Part shown: positions 58,500 through 64,000 of the stretch, piece by piece
Layout: each line of letters starts with the position of its first letter
Numbering within the stretch: position 1 is the first letter of the stretch
Origin: Mrakia gelida
Taxonomy: Eukaryota > Basidiomycota > Tremellomycetes > Cystofilobasidiales > Mrakiaceae
Assembly (NCBI GenBank): GCA_024345305.1
Contig: BRON01000014.1
Location: 682,001 to 746,000 of the forward strand
DNA: 64,000 nucleotides
Direction: 5' to 3'
Translations under genes and position numbers: made by a program
The notes under the pieces: generated by a model
What the model saw: only the letters and a program-made list of their open reading frames with translations
What the model was told of the DNA's origin: nothing
The model's database searches: none

Positions 58500-59819
58500 A
58501 TGAGCTCTTCTCCACAATCCCTCTCGCTCGCGGAGGATGTCGTCGACGATCGGCCACTGGTGAGCTTTCGTCCGCCCTTCCTTCCCTGCCTTCCTCGCGC
58601 TGACCTCCTTCCCTTTCGTCTTCAGCGCACCTGCATTCGATCCATCTTCCCTCTCGAGCTCATGGAGGAGATTTTTACATACTGTGACAAGCAAACCTTC
58701 GTCAATCTCTGTCGCACCTCGTTCGGATGCTTGCAAGAGGCGGGGAGGGAGCTTCTTCGAGATGTCGTGCTGAGCTCGGACGTCGCTCTTCTTCATTTCT
58801 TCACCTCTGTGAGTTCTGAACCACATAACTTGATTGCTGCATGCACTCCTCGACCTTCCCTGTCATCTTCTCTGAAGTCTCTGCTAACCTGAGCTCTCCC
58901 TCGTTCCTTCACTCAGCCCTCCCTCCCTCGAGACTCTCGCCTTCGCGACCTCCTCTCGACCTCCCACATCCGTACCCTCGCTCTCCACGTCACTCGACCT
59001 ACTCTAGGCTCAGGACCCGAACAACAACAGACCATCTTCCACTACCTCGGTCGGAACGGAACTTCCTGGCTCCCTCCTCGTCTCGCCGCTTCGACAACAG
59101 TCCGTCTCGACCACCTCACCATCACCGCTCCCTTCTTCAACGGTCTCTCCTCCGCCTACTGGTCCTCCTTCCTCCCTCACTTCAACCCCGTTCACGTCCA
59201 CTTCTGGTCGGAGGCTACCGAGGAACTGAGTCGAGCAGGACCCCCCGTCTTCACTGGCATTCGACGGACTGCCTTCCTCCTCGAGTGGAAACGACTCAGG
59301 GAGGTCTCGTTCGTCGGTTGGCTCCCCATCGACACTCTCGCTCCCAAGAAGTCAGACAACACCTCCGTCTACTCCTCCAACATCCCTACCATCCAAACTC
59401 CCACCACCACAGCAACCATCCTCCCTCCCGACCATCCTCGTCCTTCCAGAACTCCCAGGTTCTTCCTCCACGACTCTCCTCATCTCCCGGAGCGCAAAGG
59501 AGATCTCGTCCTTCACGTCGACGGACGACTCCTCCACAGCCAAGGAACGCTGGTCTGGCAGGCAGGAGTGTGGACGGAGGAAAGGGTGGCGAAGGAGACG
59601 AGCATGCTGCAGCTGCAGGGGTTGGGAGTGGGCGGGTTCAAGGTCGAGGTTGACGACTCGCATCCTGAAGAGAGAGAGAACACGAGGAGGTGGATGGAGT
59701 CGAAGTTGACGGAGGAGCAGAAGGACAAGGTCGAAGTGGTGACAAGGAACGTGCGAGATTCGGCGTTGGAAGAGGAGGAGAGGGAGGGTGGGGAGGAGGA
59801 GGAGGAGGAGGAAGATTAG
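58500..59819 (+). CDS. F-box-like protein
   Basis: Probable F-box substrate adaptor, second in the window. Three exons: 58500-58559, 58626-58808, 58917-59819; about 381 aa. F-box core in exon 2: IFPLELMEEIFTYCDKQTFV, NLCRTSFGCLQEAGRELLRD. Strand-rich repeats follow (LSTSHIRTLALHV, TVRLDHLTI, PVHVHFWSE, LREVSFVGW), as in LRR-like F-box proteins. The tail is long and acidic (EEEEREGGEEEEEEED). No relation to the F-box protein at 39 kb beyond the domain. Confidence 0.7.
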
Positions 59820-60535
59820 TAGTTGTTTTTCGACGGAGGGGTTCAGTAGCAGGATAGCATCTCGGTTTGTTCTTTTCCTTATTTTCCTTTTCAATACCCT
59901 TGCGATATCACTATTACCCCCCTCTGGGGTCGTCGGGGGAGGGCGTGGGAGAGCGGAACGCGTCTCGGGAACGAACGACCGAGTCCCTGATCTGTTTCGA
60001 GCGTATTCTTGGTGAGTAGCAGCCCCCTTTCTGCTCTACCCCCACGCAGCAGTATCGTTCGAGCGACGGGCAGCTCTCTCTTTCACATCCAACTCATTTT
60101 GGAGAGAGAAGGGGGACGAGATCGACGCGAGCGCTCTGTGCTCGGTCTCGACTTGTCCTTCACTCCAGCGCCTCGACAGTCGCTTGGAGAACGACACGGA
60201 CACGATATACTGCTATCTAGGAGGGCATTACCTGATCCTGTTGGCACTGTCTTCCTGAGGGAAGCTTGGACGTTGGGTGGAGGGAGAGCGAGTCGAGTCG
60301 TCGACGTCGACGCGTCAGGTCTCCCCCTTTATCTATCGCCTTTACCTATCTATGTCGACGAACTTGATCTACTAGATCGGTCCCGAGCTGCACAAACATC
60401 AAAATCGAGAGTACTCTCTCCCATGTGTCGCGTGCGGTCAGTCTGCCTGACGACGATCTCGAAAGTGCGAAGCTCAAACTCGAGCTCCTTCCCTCCCAAC
60501 TCCTTCCTCTGCCTCTCCACCTTTCCTATCCCACT
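59820..60535. other. Intergenic
   Basis: No supported gene. GACGCGTC near 60310. The stretch just before ATG 60536 is pyrimidine-rich. Confidence 0.5.
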
Positions 60536-61643
60536 ATGGTCGTTGGTGCAACTTCTCCCTCTCCTCCTCGGCCTGTGCCTTATTGGAGAGCCTTCACTGA
60601 CCTCGGTTCCGGTTTCATAGAAGCTCACTCTGCTCATCAAGGCCACTCTCGACAACGTCACTGAGCTCCAGCCCAAGAACGAGAACCACGAGTTCCACTT
60701 CAAGGTCAGCGAGATTCGAACTTCAACTCGTATGAGCTAGTAGCTGAGCTATTAATTCTCCTTGACCCTCAGATCCAATGCTCTAGCTGCCACGAGGAGC
60801 ATCCTTCGACGGTTCCTATCAATCGTCAGGTTCGTCTCCAGCTCCTCCTTCCTTCGCTTCCCTTCGCCTCGTCCCTCCCTTTTGGCCCTCGCTGACCTTT
60901 TTCTCTCACTTTCTCGCATCCAGGAGGAGCACGACATCTCCTCATCTCGAGGATCAGCTTCGTTCGTTTGGCGATGTTCGTTCTGCAAGGTCAGCTCTCT
61001 CGCGTCCCTCCTGCCCTTCCTTCCACAGTTGAGCTCACATCCTTCCTTCTTTTCCTCTTCGGCGCTCTCTTTCCCTTCGTCTTCCCCTCTCCTATCCAGC
61101 GTGAATCCACCCTCTCTTTCCTTCCTCCTCAAGCTCCCTCTTCCGGTGCCCTCAAGGCCAAGAAGAACGCCAAAATCCCTACGACGACCACGCCGCTGCC
61201 GCTGAGGGAGAGCGACGACTGGAGCGTCTTCTTGACAGTCGAGTGTAGAGGAATGGAGGTTGTCGGGTTTGATTTCGAGGTCAGTATACCACCATCAGTT
61301 CCATTTTGGGTCCTCTTTTGCGACCTCGACCCTCGATGGCAGACTTTCGTGAGCTCAAAAGAAGGTCGAACGAGCGGAGCTGACCGTCCTTCCATCCCTC
61401 TTGTCTTCGTTCTTACAGGGCGAGTGGAAGGCCAAGGTTCCTGATTCCGATACCGTCTTCGAGGATATCGTTTTCGAGGATGGTCGGTGGGACGAGTACG
61501 ACGAGGAGGTTAGTAGCAGCTCTCCGTTCCGCTCTCTCGTACTCGTTCGCGTCGAGCTCACCTCCTCCTCCTCCTTCTCTTCCCTACAGTCCAAGCTTCC
61601 TTGCTCCATCGAGGACCTGGAAGCAAAGTGGGTCAAGGCCTAG
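60536..61643 (+). CDS. DUF866 zinc-binding protein (UPF0587/CZIB type)
   Basis: Small zinc-binding protein of the widely conserved DUF866/UPF0587 family; biochemical role poorly known. Seven exons: 60536-60538, 60621-60704, 60773-60829, 60924-60989, 61100-61279, 61419-61508, 61590-61643, all phase 0; about 177 aa. The first exon is only the ATG, spliced to KLTLLIKATLDNVTELQP, the standard family start. Zinc ligands: QCSSCHEEH and WRCSFCKRE, two CxxC pairs. Then DDWSVFLTVECRGMEVVGFD, FEDGRWDEYDEE and the end DLEAKWVKA. No localisation signals. All introns fall between codons, unusual for this window. Confidence 0.92.
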
Positions 61644-62173
61644 AGCTTCCCGATCGTATGTTCTTTCTTTTACGCGCGTGCTTTTCTTGTTCGGAGGGCC
61701 ACGCGAAGAAACCTTGACAAAGTTGAGAAAACGCCTCTCTTCCGACGCCGCACCTTCTTCGGCTCCCTCGACTTTTCCTTCCCAAAACGGTCTCAACCCA
61801 GCCACCTCGTGTCTTTGATTCCCGAGCATGCTCTACGCGCTTGACTTTTTCGTTCTTCGTTCTTCTTCTGAACATCTAGCTCGCTTTCTCACAGCCATCT
61901 TTCTTTCAGATCACTTCGACGTCGTCGCTTCCCTTCAACCCTCCCTCCCTTCTCAAAACACCTCGCTTCACTCAAAGCATACCTTCCTCTTCGCACGAGC
62001 CAACCAAGCGTCGATCCATCAAATAGCCATCAACGGTCGAGTCGAGGCCTTAATCGAAGCTCGGTCAACCAGGTTCGTCGTTGATTTCGTCCTCGTTCTC
62101 GTTCTCGTTCTCGACCTGATCTGACCTACTACTACTCCATCCTCGTCTCTCCTTCGAAGGCCATCTCATCCAA
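61644..62173. other. Intergenic
   Basis: No gene seen in this 530-bp stretch. Confidence 0.5.
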
Positions 62174-64000
62174 ATGAGCTACAATCCTCCCGCTGGCTGG
62201 GCCTACGGCTATCTCGAGGAGTACGACGTGTGAGCTCGAATCTCTGCGGCAGTTGAGCGATTCTCTCTGCTCGCTTCCCGCCCTGACTATCGTCCCTCTT
62301 TTTCTTCTTCTTTGCACAGTCACAGCTACCACATCAGATACCTCGCTATCGACTGCGATGATCAACACGACACCGACTTCTTCGAGCAATGCTGCCATCC
62401 ACTCCTCGCCGTCGAGACGCTCGAGGGAAATCGACCTTCGCAATGCAACTCAGCCAACCTCTCCTCCCCACCCTCCTCAGCCTCGTCCTCAACCCTATCC
62501 TCCACTCCACTTCCATCATCTTCCCATATTTCCTCGCCGTCCTCCAGCCGTCTCTCCACTACGATCGACTCTCCTCGACGTACTCCTCGCCATCCTCCAC
62601 CTCTCCACCTCTCTCCCTTGTAACCTCAGCCTCCTTCATCTCTACCGACCTCTATACACACTCCATGCTTACTCGACCCACCTCCATCTCTACCTCTCTC
62701 AACGCCAACGCCATGATGAAGCGGCGTCTTCTCACCATCCTCCTCCCCGTCATCATCGGCTCCCTCCTCGTCCTCGCTCTCGTTCTCTGCCTCTTCTGTC
62801 GGCGGAGAAAGGATCGCGGGAAACTCGTACCGACGACCGACTACACCGACCCTCCTCCTCCTGGATCGAGGAACCTTCGCGAGAAGGCTTGGGATGCGTC
62901 GACTTCGCAGTGAGTTCGTGTTCTCGACGTGACATCGAGCTCGACGCCGAACTGACCCCTTCCCTTTCCCGCTCTCGTCTGCACTCCACCCAGTTACCGA
63001 ACCGTCCGAGGAAGGAACCAACGCTACAGTTCTGACTCGTTTCACGACTCTCGACGTCCTCTCTCGTCGCTCAACCCGGACCACGGACGTCTCAAGGCTG
63101 GCTACTACGGCCCACTTCCAAACGGACCACCCGAATCCAGTCCTCTCGTCCCAGTCGAGGAACGTTCGCCAGCTCGAGACTCTCTCTCCTACGCGGACGC
63201 AGGACTTCAAGAGCAGGGCATCCTCGCCGTCGATCAAGGAGGTCTGGATCGAACGGAGAGGTCGAAGGAGTCGTCGTACTCGGTCATCCTTCGAAGGGAC
63301 TCGGCGTTGGAGGCTGGAATCTTCTACACTCCGGAAGATGTGGCGAGGGAGAAGAGAGAGGAGGAGGAGGAGGAATGCAGGAGGATGTTGGAGGAGGCAG
63401 ACGCGTCGAGGCGAGAGCTGGATGGTGGGCGGAGCCCGCTTGGAGACCCAGCTAGGAAGTTCTCGAGTGGGGAGGAAGGAGACATCTCGGACGCGAGCTT
63501 GGAGGCAGAGGTCAGAGAAGCTCGCTTGAGCCAGCGAGGAGCCAGCAGGATCACATCAACGCTCGTTCACGCGTCCGACCTTTCGCCCGTCGTTGGATCG
63601 CCGGAGTTGTCCACTTCAGCTGGATTCGCCTCTCGGACCTCTTCTCCTCCACTCCCACCAGCGCCTCCTCCAACTATCCCTCTGCCTCCTCTCCCGCGGT
63701 CTTCGAAACGTCCTCCTCCTCCTCCGAAACTCGGCTTGGGCTTCAGCTTCCCCTCGTCTTCCTACCTTCACCTCTCCAATCCCACCGTCCAACGACCCTC
63801 CTCGGCTCAAATGTCCTTCCAACGTCCCTCCTCGATGTCCAGTTCGGTCAGCGACGGCGCACTCTCCCTCCCTCATCGACCTCGCGACCTCCTCCTCGTC
63901 GACGAGATGGCCCGCTCGTCTTCAGGTCTTCTACGCCCCCAAAGCTTCGCCTCCTCCCTCTACCAAACGGCTCCCTCAACTCCGGACAAAATCGACGACA
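62174..64000 (+). CDS. Single-pass membrane protein, cysteine-rich ectodomain (cut by right edge)
   Basis: Type of basidiomycete plasma-membrane protein with unknown role, possibly a cell-wall sensor. Exons: 62174-62229, 62320-62579, 62630-62909, 62994 to beyond 64000 (open to the edge). The ectodomain starts MSYNPPAGWAYGYLEEYDVH, then LAIDCDDQHDTDFFEQCCHP, ending at RPSQC, followed by a Ser/Thr-rich, probably O-glycosylated stalk. A 50-nt intron (GTACTC...CTCAG) is needed to leave a premature stop and enter the next frame. The membrane helix is LLTILLPVIIGSLLVLALVLCLFC with an RRRKDR stop-transfer. The cytosolic tail is long and Ser/Pro-rich. No N-terminal signal peptide, so the N-out topology is inferred from the stalk. 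Confidence 0.75.

Overview
The window reads as nuclear DNA of a basidiomycete yeast. Almost every gene is split by many short introns (about 50-110 nt, GT...AG) with a CTGAC-type branch site, and genes lie close together on both strands without operons. The gene families (Cpl1-like cysteine-rich secreted proteins, Ugo1, Cue3, a basidiomycete-type PC-esterase) and GC-rich codon use point to Pucciniomycotina, probably Microbotryomycetes (the Rhodotorula/Sporobolomyces group). That placement is inference. I saw no tRNA, rRNA, CRISPR array or intact transposon.

Layout. 0-10 kb: AP-3 sigma (cut by the left edge), CSN6, a DUF1749 hydrolase divergent from CSN6, a Cpl1-like secreted protein, and a HAD phosphatase. 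10-20 kb: a small serine-rich protein, Ugo1 carrier, Cue3/ASCC2, a MYND-finger protein divergent from Cue3, and a hemerythrin-HHE protein. 20-30 kb: a 12-exon PC-esterase, Bet1 SNARE, a 13-exon Gfo/Idh/MocA oxidoreductase, a decayed Cpl1-like fragment, and an unrecognised 155-aa protein. 30-39 kb: two tandem porphobilinogen deaminase (HEM3) genes and a 16-exon UBC1/E2-25K. 39-47 kb: an F-box protein, a BTB/POZ-like protein, and a short-chain dehydrogenase flanked by two damaged Cpl1-like copies. 47-64 kb: a local repeat pair, a Pho85-type kinase with a polyglutamine tail, PXR1/PinX1, two unrecognised proteins, Pth2 peptidyl-tRNA hydrolase, a second F-box protein, a DUF866 zinc protein, and a single-pass membrane protein cut by the right edge.

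The genes are mostly independent housekeeping functions: vesicle traffic (AP-3, Bet1), ubiquitin and COP9 (CSN6, UBC1, two F-box proteins, one BTB protein), ribosome rescue (Cue3, Pth2), haem synthesis (two HEM3) and phosphate signalling (Pho85).

Five things stand out. (1) The palindrome GACGCGTC occurs about 39 times by eye, mostly in introns and spacers. (2) HEM3 is an intact tandem duplicate. (3) One intact-looking and three damaged Cpl1-like copies form a decay series. (4) The two longest Cpl1-like copies share the same unexplained frame breaks. (5) Several genes carry 6-16 nt micro-exons. All exon coordinates were worked out by eye from frame continuity and splice sites, with no transcript data.
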